Assembly (NCBI GenBank): GCA_027886175.1
Contig: JAJNNQ010000026.1
Location: 28,228,001 to 28,292,000, forward strand
Reading direction: 5' to 3'
Length of the DNA stretch: 64,000 bases
Source: Phylloscopus collybita
Taxonomy: Eukaryota > Chordata > Aves > Passeriformes > Phylloscopidae
The stretch's first letter is position 1. Each line of letters begins with the position of its first letter. The position numbers and the translations under genes were made by a program. Under the pieces are notes generated by a model that did not search any database, was not told the DNA's origin, and saw only the letters and a list, made by a program, of their open reading frames with translations. This document shows, one piece after another, positions 24,851 to 35,204 of the stretch.

Positions 24851-27800
24851 AATATTTTTCTGCACTGTAAGGGTCAGGAGATGGAAAGAACCCCTTCCTT
24901 ACAGGGGCCACTAGTGTCACCCAACACTGCAACACCCTGTTCTGAAGTCCTAAGCTAAGGCTGCCATACTTTTTCCCCACCAAACGAGATGTCTTAAGGG
25001 CTCTTTTCTTGGGGGAGACAATTATCCTTCTCAGGGCTGCAACAATTCCTAAGTTTTAACAAAACTTAATTCCTAAGTTTCAGTCTCATCCATCCAGTGT
25101 CAGCAACAGAGAAGAGCACAAAAAACGAGAGCATTGAGGTAATTTATTTAGTAGGAAGAAATCAGGGAAAAAATCCTGGTTATACAGCCCAAGAGAGACT
25201 GAAGTGAGTTTCTAGTCCCTAAGGGTCTGTGAAGGCCAGAAAAGCGTCAGCTAAGTACCAGATTATCACCAGGACTTCTAGTGATACACTTCCTTACTAT
25301 TACTAGAGTTTAAGATATACCATTCTATTTGCTAAGTTTACATAAGAACAACCCTGAATCAAAATGCTTTGCCTTCATTATTCCTTATGGAAGGATACTG
25401 CAAAGCCTCACTGGACAGCCAGAGGCGTCCAGTTGTATCTGTCAATTCATATTCCAATCTGTTACACTCACATGATCTTTACCAAGCTTATCTCACAGAA
25501 GCAAAGTGAACCCTGTAACAGAAACACAAAGAAATACCAGCAATTTCTTGTATCATGAACAAATCCAAGTGATTTGTTCAAGTGAACAATCCGAATGACC
25601 TGCAGTAACGTCTGATATTTGCAACAACTGGTAGAGAATATCCATACAGCACAATCAGCTACTAGTAAGTTAGTACTTTGTGTTTGAACTTCAATATAGG
25701 GCTAGAAGTTGCACTAGACATGACATGTGAAACCAACCTCCAGCATAATCCGTGCTCTATTCCCTAGTGCCCTCTCAGGGGTTTCTCCACCTTAGGAAGA
25801 AGACAGGGAAGATCTTCACCTGAGGAGGTACAGAAGCCTTGCCCTGGTGTGAGCTCTGTCAATGAGCTGTCACAAAGCTTTCTTACACTGACAGCGAGGC
25901 AAAAACTGATGCCTTGCACAGGCTGAGGGCAGTGAGCTGTGAGAGTTACCCATCTGCTTGAGAAAGTACACTATCTATTAAAGTATACAGGCAAGATTAA
26001 GACAGTTAAAAGACCAAACATCAAATAAGTAAACAGCAAAGCAGCTTCATAAAAAGTGATGATCATACACAAATATTTAAGTTGGTCTCCCAGCCATAGA
26101 AGAGATGCAAGACTTGAATGTCTACACAAAAGAGTCTGAACAGCTGTAAACATATCTGGAATGTTCCAGATTCCTTTCCATAGCTAGTCTGCCCACTTTC
26201 TTAAATTATATTTTTTCCTCCCCCACTGCTAAGAGACACCATGTTTGGGATTGGTTAGTTGTTAGGGAAGTTAAGTTCTAGCTACACAAACATTGGTACC
26301 ACAATCTTTCCTGTTCAGTGTCTCTCCATACTCCCAATGCCTGTACCTGCCATTCTTAAGACAGAAGGCCAAATCTACAGTCACATAAGATATTCAGTGA
26401 TTGTACAGTACAACTATAAATACTGAAAAGTGTTTTCATTAATATTATAACCAAATTAAACCAATTTTATTCTGGTTGAACAAGCAACAGTGTCAATGTG
26501 CTTCTTTGTAGTAGGATTTTGGTAACAGATCATTTAAACAGGTTTCAAGCACCAGCAGGCATGAAGTAAGTAAACATTAAAAAAATAAAGCCCCAGAACA
26601 CTGTCTCTGATAGAGAAATTTATTCACCTTTTCTGAAGGCCCAAAATATCTATTTAATTGTTTATACTAACATCTGCAAGTTTCCAATTATGTTATTTTA
26701 ACTTGATTACAGTTTAAAAAAATCAAAAGCACTTGATTTACAACTCACATAACTGCCTTCTGTAAACTGAAGGCCATCAGTCTTGGTCCAGTGTGACTGT
26801 CTCTGTAAATAGGGAGTGTAAGATTCTGATTACTGTTCTTAATGATGTTTGAAACTAATCTCCTTTTGTGCTTCATCACACACTTCAACTTCTAAGTACT
26901 TGATTCAGTATTTAATATTAGCATCCTAGCAACATCAGCCTTGCTGCCAAGCAATAAGAACACAAGTCTAGGAGACTTCTAGCATGTTATAAGCAGGTAC
27001 TAACTACACAGAAATAGCAAATTATAGCCCCTATAATCAAAGGGTCCCCGACTGATGTTAACAGTTTGAGTTATTTTGGCTTCATTTGGCAGACTTTGAA
27101 GATGTGTTATTGCTTAAGGGATTCAAATATCAGTACTGAAACAATTTAAAAAACGCATTACCCTCCCTCTACAATGAAAACTAAAAAAAATTCAAATGCT
27201 TTACCATAGCTTTCAGCATAGTCTACATACCTGATACAGCTTCTAGATCCTTCCAATTCCTGCCAGCTTTACTTAGTTATACAAACACAAGGATCACAAA
27301 GGAATTTCAGTTGCCTCTCTTTCAAAACTTCAGGGTGGCTTAAGCTACTGTCAGCATACACTACTATTTCCTACAAGTATTAGAAAGAGTAGTGTAACTT
27401 CTTCCCAGTAATATAACACTGGGAAGACATCTATCGACTTATGCAGACAGCTGTTCAGATAGGGATGTAAAGAACAGACAGTACACAGACAGGAACTGCC
27501 TTGTCAAATGTCATCCCAACCTCCTCACTCTTTCAAAAGTCTCAGTGATTGCAAAGACAGTTCCAGAACCTCTAATTTTCAGGCTTCTTCCCCACAGAAG
27601 TATCATCTAGTCTTTCTGACAGCTGCAACATTTATAATTCGAAGGTGACATATGGCAACTACCGTATGGCCCTACAACAGGTAGTTTCCAACACACTTTA
27701 GCAGCAACAGTCAGATTCATAGCAGCTATTTAAACAGGCAAAAGGAAAATACAGAATAAAACTCACTTCCAGAATCTACTGCCAGGGTCAGCAATCCTAA

Positions 27801-30800
27801 TTATTACTTAATGCTGCTCTGGCAGACGTGTCCTCAACTGTATACTTCACCTTACACAGCCATCCAATGTATCTGCATACCTCACACTTGGAGAAATAGA
27901 CCACAAATGAAAAGATTTCGTTCTTGATACAAGACTACTGCTAATGACAGAGAGATTATTTTGAGGATGACCAAGAAAAAGCTTTCCTAATTCTTACACA
28001 GAGCAAGCATGCAATAAATACTGAAAAGGTGCATGCTTCAAACTTCTTTGCAGGCAATGCATATAGTGGCCCTACACCTGGGCATAGAAAGCTAACTCAG
28101 TAACTTAGGAATGATAGGATGGTAGTAAGATCCTGTAGCACCTTTTTTGATGCAAGAAATACAAGCCAGCAGAAAAGCCTTACTGATGTGAAGGAAGAGG
28201 TCAACAGTAGCATTACAGTAAATGCAATGAAAGTAATGAGTGGTAAATATGCTAACAAGACATTACATTTTTTAGGGTCAAAAGGATATTTGTATGACTT
28301 TAAATTATATCTAGCTACTTAAGAATTCCCAGAGCCACAAAGAACAGTGGTTAAAACAGATATACAAGTGTCATCTGCAAGATTTCCACAACCTTTGGAT
28401 GTGACTACCTGAAAAGAAGCCTAGGGTAAATATAATACTTCAGGTTTAAGAGACACTGTAATATCTAGGGTGAGAGAAAGGAATTAGTTTCAGTTAAGTG
28501 CCCATGCTGAACTGACAGCTATCTGAAAGACCATACTGAAAACAATGTTTTTATGTACTGCCAGAATAAGATCCAAGACAACTGCCACTCAGTTAAAACA
28601 ACTAGAGTTAATCATGAAGATGTTACCTCACAATTAGGTGACAGAAAAAGAAACAAAACACAGAACTTGGTGGCTCCTACTGAGCAACAGAATGGAGGAC
28701 GGACAAAGGAACAAAGCTCATGCAAGAGGGGAAAGTAACAGAAACTAAAGCAGACAACATTTCAAAGAAAAAAGGAATACATTACATTAAGAAAACTAAA
28801 AACAGACTGAACTAGGACTGACACAAAAGAAGTACTAAACATTTTGTCACGTTAATGACAAATGGCTTTATTTCTGCAGAATGCAAGACGAAGAGGCTCT
28901 CCAGTGGAACTGAGGATAGGGAACTCCAGACCAATAACAAACAGGACCAGAAATGAATGGGATGCTGTTAGTGTTGCAAGAGGTGAAGGAGACCTCACAG
29001 GCTGGGGAATGCCAGACAGCTGGCAGGCTCTGGTTAGCTAACAGAGCCACGTTAATAGCTGCTGCCTCAGACAGCTCTGCATTCCAGGACTAGCAAAACT
29101 ACAGCTTTGCCAGACAGCAGCAAGTCATGAGCCCTCAAACACCATGGATTAAACATGAAACACATTAGGAAAAAACAGCTGGCTACAGCCTTTTCACTTC
29201 TTTTGGTAAATAAGTTTCAACAAAGACAAATATAATAAGCAAGAGTTCAACAGTGGCATTGCATGCTCTTAACAAGCTTGATTTTCATCTTAACAACTGA
29301 TAATGTTTCCTTTTTTCTGAGCTGTGTTCCAGAAGTATACAGAAATCCAGACTTCAGGGTATAGTGGAGGCATCTCAACATTGTTCACACAACTCTCCTT
29401 CCCAGAAGGAAACTTCCTAAACGTCAAGTCAGAAATCTCCACCAACTGCGTATATACGGCCACACCTCAGTCAAGTGCCTTTAGAAGAGCTGCAACTAAA
29501 GCAAGCTTGTCATTCCACATGCTTCCTTCCAACTATAAAAAAACCCCAAACATACACAGTAAAGGCAAAGTCAGATAGCACTACAAAGCTAATATGATGC
29601 AAGATTTAAAATAAAAATTGCTACAACAGAATGGAGCAAATGCAAATGAAACTTGGAAGGGAAGAATAGAATAAATAAAAAAGAAACCGCCAAACCACAA
29701 GTCCCTCACATTGCATCACCCAGTATTTTCATGCCAGCTTTCCTGGGGATAGGGTGAAAGCAAGCCATACAGAGAAACAGCAAAGAAGTTGTTGAGCAAA
29801 ACAGAAAAGCAAGAAGCTTTCCAAAGTGCCATCAGATACTAATAGGTACCTGAGTAAAATAGCCTACTAGAAACTTGAAAACTGAATTAATTTGTACTGT
29901 AGAAGACAGCCTGCTCAAGATATGGATAGGCCCTCCAGAACCTGAACAGAAAAAAAAAAAACCAAATTCAAGATACACCAAAGCTTGATCTTATGAAAGA
30001 AAGCAACAAAGAACAGTGAATAAAAACACTCATTAACATAAATATAAGAAAAAAGAAGATGAAGGTGTCAGCATTGCTGAACCAAAAGGACAAAAGATAC
30101 TGAGCACTGAGGGCTACAGAGGCTTACAAACATTTTGACCAAGTGAGAGTTAGAGTGAGAAAACCTGGAAGACAGGACAAGCAATCAGAGAATTTCAGAC
30201 TCTAATCCTGAGCAACACAGCCCTCAGGTCAATGTCATAGAACAACTCACAAATGGAATTCCACCAGCAAGCAATACAAAGCAGCCTTCAACACAGAAAT
30301 ACAAAGTGCCAATAACATGTAAAACATACAAACGTGCTTTCTCCAGAAAGTCACTGGTTACAAAGAGTCACTTACATGGTAACCAGCTGTCAGGGCGAAG
30401 AGGAGCTGTGTTAGGAACTGGTTAGGCAGATAATGGGTCTTTATATTCACAAAATCTTTGGTGCAATCCATATCATCTACTTCTAAGAGTTTATATTAGG
30501 ACAATACAGTCTTCCTTCTGATTGTGCATGGCATAACTTGTGTGCACAATGAAAAAAAGTAGCACACACAGATGGGAAGACCATTTACAACACCCCTGGT
30601 TGCTCAAACGAAGCTCACTCACGCTTCACTTTATGTGGAGAAGGGCTGAACAAGGCAGCTCTGGCATTAATCATACAGTGTGAACTCCCAATTGTTATTC
30701 AGGAAGCATTACACTTAATAACTTACTGTGCAGTCACCTTACCTAGAGTAAGATCTTAAATTGATTCTAGATGAAAGAGGGATATGCTACAGTTTTCCAT

Positions 30801-31493
30801 TTGAAAGCTACAGAATCCAAGGTAAATACAAATGCAAATATGTACCTACTTCTGTGCAGGAAAAAAAAAATAGACTAACGCTAATTTTTTAATTAGACTG
30901 TAAGATTTGCCAGTGATATAATCTTCAAAAGTCCATTTATCACCAAAGCCACATCTGTGACATATTTAACCAGACTCAGACATCCAAATTCACAGAGCCT
31001 GGCATTCTGACTGAGTCAGCATGGCAGGGTATATTGTTTTGGACACTCGACATTCAACTCATCTGGCATCTACCCCTGGCATCGGCCAGCCCCTTCCCGA
31101 AGGCCACAGCCCGCTTCGGATCGATACCTGGCAGCGCAGGAAGCGGACGCGGCCGTGAAACTTCAGGAAAGGGCTGGGCCAGTCATTGCATAAAGCCCGG
31201 CTGGGGGCTCCTCGCTGGAGGGCAAGGCGGCTACAGCCCAGCCCATGGAAGAGCAGAAGGCGGCTCATACGGAAAGGTCAGGCTGTCTGCCCGCCCGCCC
31301 CGCCGCTGCCCCCGAGCCCGAGCCCGCAGCCACCCCCGGGCCCGCTGTCGGGAGGAGCCGCCCGCCGGTCCCGCCGCCCCTGCGGACGTGGCGCGGCCCC
31401 GCGCCGGGCCCCGCAGCCGCCCCGAGCCGGGACCCGCCGGGGCAGCGCCGCGCCCGGGCCGGGCCGGGCCCCCGCGCCCCCCGCCCCGCGTAC

Positions 31494-31611
31494 CCTTGGC
31501 CTCGCAGTCCGCGCAGTACTTGTTGTCCTCCTCCCGCAGCAGCTTGGCCAGGATGGCCTGGTGCTGCTCGTTCTGCTTCTGCGCCTTCTCCCGGCAGGAG
31601 CGAGTGGCCAT
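31494..31611 (-). CDS. SMAP1: SMAP1 coding exon 1: start of ArfGAP stromal membrane-associated protein 1
   Basis: SMAP1 is a GTPase-activating protein for Arf GTPases (Arf6 in the literature) acting in clathrin-dependent endocytosis at the plasma membrane. The exon starts at ATG 31,611 in a good context (CCGCCATGG) and encodes residues 1-39 plus the first base of Gly40. It begins MATRSCREKAQKQNEQHQ and ends LLREEDNKYCADCEAK, with Cys33 and Cys36, the first zinc-ligand pair of the ArfGAP finger. The donor is AAGG|GTACGC. Exons 1-4 total 414 bp (138 codons) and join without frame errors. The N-terminus fits SMAP1 and not SMAP2. The C-terminal two-thirds of the protein, including the clathrin-binding region known for the family, lies beyond the left edge. 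Confidence 0.97.
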
Positions 31612-32051
31612 GGCGGGGCTGGAGCGGAGCTGGAGCGGGGCCGGGAACGCTCCTGCCCTGGCGCGGCCACGGGAACCGGCGGCCGCGAGCGCCGACTTCC
31701 TCAACCGGAACTACTTGCGGACGCCTCCGCCTCCGCCTCCCTCGCTCCCCGCCCGCTACCGGGACGGCGCGCGCGCACACGCCCACCCTGACCACGACAG
31801 TCCCTTATTCGGGGGGTGACAGTGAGCCCGCCGGGTCCCGAGGGCTGCGCCGCGATGTCGCCCCTACGCGACGCTTCCCAAAGAGCACGAACGCCGTCCT
31901 GGCTTTAGAAGGGCACGGAGCGGTTCCCGGGGATAAGGGGTCACCTGGAGACAGCAGATGATGTATCCATCCGCCGGCGCGTGACCCCGCCCTCCAGGTG
32001 GTGCCCGGGGGAAGGGCGGGGCCCGGCGCGAGCCGCCGCACCTGTGCGCGC

Positions 32052-32090
32052 GCCGCCCCGCCCCGCCCCGCCCCGGCCCGGCCCGCGAGG
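32052..32090 (-). promoter_or_regulatory. Tandem GC boxes upstream of SMAP1
   Basis: Four consecutive CCCCG units followed by CCCGG units on the plus strand give repeated GGGCGGGG-type SP1/KLF sites on the minus strand, about 440-480 bases upstream of the SMAP1 start codon. The same G-runs could form a quadruplex. The regulatory role is inferred from position. Confidence 0.55.
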
Positions 32091-32128
32091 GGAGGGGGCT
32101 GCGGGCTGGCCTGGGGCCCGCGCCGCTC

Positions 32129-32226
32129 CAAATACGCCAAACACACACAGCCCAGGGGTTGGACACCCGCGTCCTTGTGTTTACCAACCCACCGGTGGCA
32201 AATACCCCAAAACACACAGCCCAGGG
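32129..32226. repeat. Imperfect 28-29-bp direct repeat at the CpG-island edge
   Basis: Two near-copies of CAAATAC-CC-AA-ACACACAGCCCAGGG lie at 32,129-32,157 and 32,199-32,226, differing by a few bases and separated by about 40 bases. They sit just outside the GC-rich core upstream of SMAP1. Confidence 0.7.
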
Positions 32227-32847
32227 ATCTGCCAGTGTCCATGAGACTGCGGCTCCCTGAATCCTTGGGACAAGTTGTCTCCTTCTCCAGGCCAGTGCTG
32301 GGGGAGAAAAAAAAATAAACTCTTACAGCCTTTTGATTGAATGGACACTGCCACAGCTGGAACTTGCCCTCTGAACTTTCTCCAAGAGTACATGTTTCTG
32401 TCTGTAATAAAGCTTTACAGGCAGCAGAGACCTTACAATAGGGAAACTGGTGCTTTTCCACTCTTGGGTAGGTGGCGAGACGCTCTGGGGAAGTCAGAGT
32501 TGGATCCAAAATACCTGCAGAAAAACACAGCATGGGCTGATTTTCTGGTACCAGGACCGCACCTCTACACTTTGCCGTCAAAATAACCATGTCTCTGTTG
32601 CCCCCTTCCTCCATTTTGTATCAGATCCCTTTGCTGCTGCTGAGTACTACTCCCTTATAGAGTCTGTTCACCAGTAACATCCTTTTTGTCAGATCAATTC
32701 TAGCTTGCTGCATTTTTTTGCCTCTAATCCAACCCTTCTGGAAAGAGCTGAAGCCTATATATAGCCTATAAAATGCTTATGTGAGGCAGATGGAAATTCA
32801 GGTCTTTTCCCTCTCAGCCACAAAATTACTGAATCATTCTCTGTATC

Positions 32848-32863
32848 TTTTTTTTTTTTTTTT
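32848..32863. repeat. Poly-T tract (16 T)
   Basis: This is a simple homopolymer followed by CAG. It resembles a splice acceptor, but no exon was recognised next to it. Confidence 0.8.
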
Positions 32864-32914
32864 CAGAGACAACAGTGAATTAAATATCCCCTAAGTGTGG
32901 AAGAGTTGCCACAG

Positions 32915-32987
32915 AAAAAAAAATGAAAATATTACACGTCAAGTTAATTAGAAAAAAAATGAAAATATTACACGTCAAGTTAATTAG
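32915..32987. repeat. 36/37-bp tandem duplication
   Basis: Two adjacent copies of an A-run followed by TGAAAATATTACACGTCAAG and TTAATTAG lie at 32,915-32,951 and 32,952-32,987. They are identical except for one A in the leading A-run (9 versus 8). The near identity suggests a recent duplication or a short VNTR. Confidence 0.95.
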
Positions 32988-33433
32988 TTAAACTAACACC
33001 TAACATGGGAAAATGTGTTTAGATCTCCCTTAAAGAGAGAGTTAAGGTCTGCCTCTACACTGGGAGTCTCCTGGCCAGTGAGTTACTGGGTATGAGGTTG
33101 TAAAATGACGATATATATGGTATAAATATATAATTCTAATAGAGGGTTTAGCATCCTATTTGGAGCAGGCATTAAGGGTTAAAACCAGAAATATAGAATG
33201 GTACAGCAAAGTTGAGCTCCAGCTGCCTTACAGTGCCAATATTCAATGGCCTGCTGCAGCAGCAGGTGTGTAACACAAATAATACTGTATCCTGATGTTT
33301 GCCATCAGCCCTTGCCTAGACACTCAATTGTTGAAGCACAATAGTCCTGGCTGCTCAAACCTGACATTAAGCAGGACTGACTTCTAGCTGAATACTTTAT
33401 CTACAAGCATATAATGGCTTTTTAATTACTGCC

Positions 33434-33435
33434 TT

Positions 33436-33467
<32 letters not shown>

Positions 33468-33469
33468 TT
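33434..33469. repeat. Poly-T tract (36 bases, one C interruption)
   Basis: This is a homopolymer run on the plus strand with a single C at 33,448. On the minus strand it would be a poly-A tail, but no recognisable retroposed gene lies to either side. Confidence 0.9.
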
Positions 33470-35033
33470 AAGAGAAAACCAGCTTCAGCTAGAAAGGGAG
33501 TTTCTGCTCCTTGCTGTTATCCCAGGACTCTGAGAAACAGGATGTTTATCAGAAAGGCAAGAGTCATGGGTAGAGAGAGAAAGGGACTTGTTTTTCATGT
33601 GCTAGGCAGGCAGCAGCATTGCCATTTTAGAAGAAAATAGTAGTTGCTTTTCTAAATGAAAGACTTGACCTGCAGGTTACACATAGTCTGAAACTCTCTG
33701 CCGTATTGCCAGAAGGTATCAAATAGCTTTAAGCAATTGGTTTAATATGCATCAGTTTCTCTGATTCTAAAACAAATACAGTGATTCTTCCCATGAAAAG
33801 TGGCTATCCAGTTCCTGTGCTTGAAAAAACCCACACAAGTGTAGCCTATCTTATTTAGTATATGTTTTTGCCCTTAGTGCCTTAAAACTAGATGTTATAT
33901 CTTGATTGATGTTGGATATCTTCTAACTGTTCTAATCTTCTGAATGTTGACCATGAAGATGTGCTTCTTGTGTTCAGCTCTGAAAATTATCCTTCTAAGT
34001 GCTTCTGCTTCTGTAATGTAGTAGAAATATGAAATCACCTGTTTCACCATGGGGTGAGATGAATAGGTTATTGATACTTTAATAGATAGTGCTCTGAAAA
34101 CAGCATGCTGTAAATACATCATTAGGTGTTTCCCTCAGAGCACAAATGAATTGAAGGAGGACAAAAATGTATCCCTTCTGTGCCTTTGATGCTTTTTCTA
34201 GGTCCTAAAGAGTAGCAGAATGTTGTAGATATGAAGTTATTGCCAAAAGCAATTTTCAGAGGCGGCAGGGGGAGCGGTGGGGGCGGGGAAAGGAAGAAAA
34301 GATATTTTTCAGGATACAGTATAATTTATAGAATGAGTTCAGGTCTGCCCACACCATGCCATGACATATAGGGCAAAGAGGCCAGAGATGTTGCTCCTTC
34401 AAAAGAAGATACACAGCTCTCATGCTGAGCCTGCCAGCTCAGTGCCCTTCGCTTCACCTTTCATTAAGCCCTATAGTGCACAGCCTAAGCAATCCAGTTT
34501 TGGAATTGTTTGAAGTAGATGCCTTGTGTTTCAAGACCTGTATGTTCGGAATTGAGTGAGTTTCACAAGGCTAACTGAATTTTCCATAAAGTAGCTTTAA
34601 CATTGGAGTTCTGTGGTTTTCAATAGTATAGATTGTGTTGTGTTCAGTGAAAGCAAAGATTTACCCAGCATGAGAAAAATCTCTCCCTAACTGTCACTAC
34701 TTGTCATCCTGCAGGCTATTCTATATTTTCTGAACTTCATAAATCTAGACACCTACCTTATTCAGAAATCATCCCATAAATCAGCTTTAAATAGTATTTG
34801 CTAATCAGGACAGTATTAGCATAAGTTTGACTTAATGGGAAAGAATGTATCAGGTGCAAAGTTATTAACTGGATTGAAAGCAGGTGTTAAAATAGCTGTG
34901 TTTCTCTAATGCCTCATCTTCAAATATCAAAGTCCTGAAATAAATGGGGTTCCAGTTAGAACTGTTGAGTTGAGAATTTCTGATTCATAAGAGAGCTTGG
35001 TGCTTCAGATATTTCCAAGCTCTTAAGAAAAAG

Positions 35034-35204
35034 TTATATATATATATATATATACACGTATGTGTATATGTGTATGTATACACATATATACATATATATA
35101 CATACACACACATTTAATACATACATAATATATATATTTTTATATATATATATATAAAAAAAACTTCCTGGGAAATGGACATTTATGTATATATGTGTAT
35201 ATAT
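35034..35204. repeat. TA/TG/CA compound microsatellite
   Basis: Alternating TA, TG/CA and mixed purine-pyrimidine dinucleotides occupy about 170 bases, interrupted by short unique bits (an A-run and a GGGAAATGG segment near 35,155-35,180). It is AT-rich, self-complementary and likely polymorphic. Confidence 0.93.

Larger units (their letters stand above)
31080..32110. promoter_or_regulatory. SMAP1: CpG island covering the SMAP1 promoter and exon 1
   Basis: Base composition changes abruptly from AT-rich intron to a GC- and CpG-dense kilobase around SMAP1 exon 1, then drops again by about 32.11 kb. On the minus strand, upstream of the start codon (31,611), are ETS-type sites: ACTTCC/GGAAGT at 31,695-31,700 and CCGGAA at 31,705-31,710. 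A tandem GC-box cluster is listed separately. No TATA box is apparent. This is typical of a housekeeping promoter with dispersed initiation. The transcription start was not determined. Large open frames on both strands here are by-products of the GC content. Confidence 0.85.

Noticed and set aside
31494..31611. Exon 1 belonging to SMAP2 instead of SMAP1
   Set aside because: The N-terminus MATRSCREKAQK and the exon 3 sequence [12 protein letters not shown] fit SMAP1. The SMAP2 I recall differs in both places, and the SDHAF4 and FAM135A neighbours also indicate the SMAP1 locus.
31034..31961. Plus-strand frames of 201-261 codons rich in Pro, Ala and Arg over SMAP1 exon 1
   Set aside because: They are products of CpG-island base composition. 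They lie antisense to a certain coding exon and show no domain.
31805..32614. 269-codon minus-strand frame upstream of SMAP1 exon 1
   Set aside because: It crosses the CpG-island border, has no recognised domain, and ends before the SMAP1 start in an unrelated frame. It is most likely chance openness in GC-rich DNA.
34261..34300. G-rich patch (GGCAGGGGGAGCGGTGGGGG and following) considered as a quadruplex or promoter
   Set aside because: It has only three long G-runs, no CpG island and no nearby exon, which is too little to support a call.
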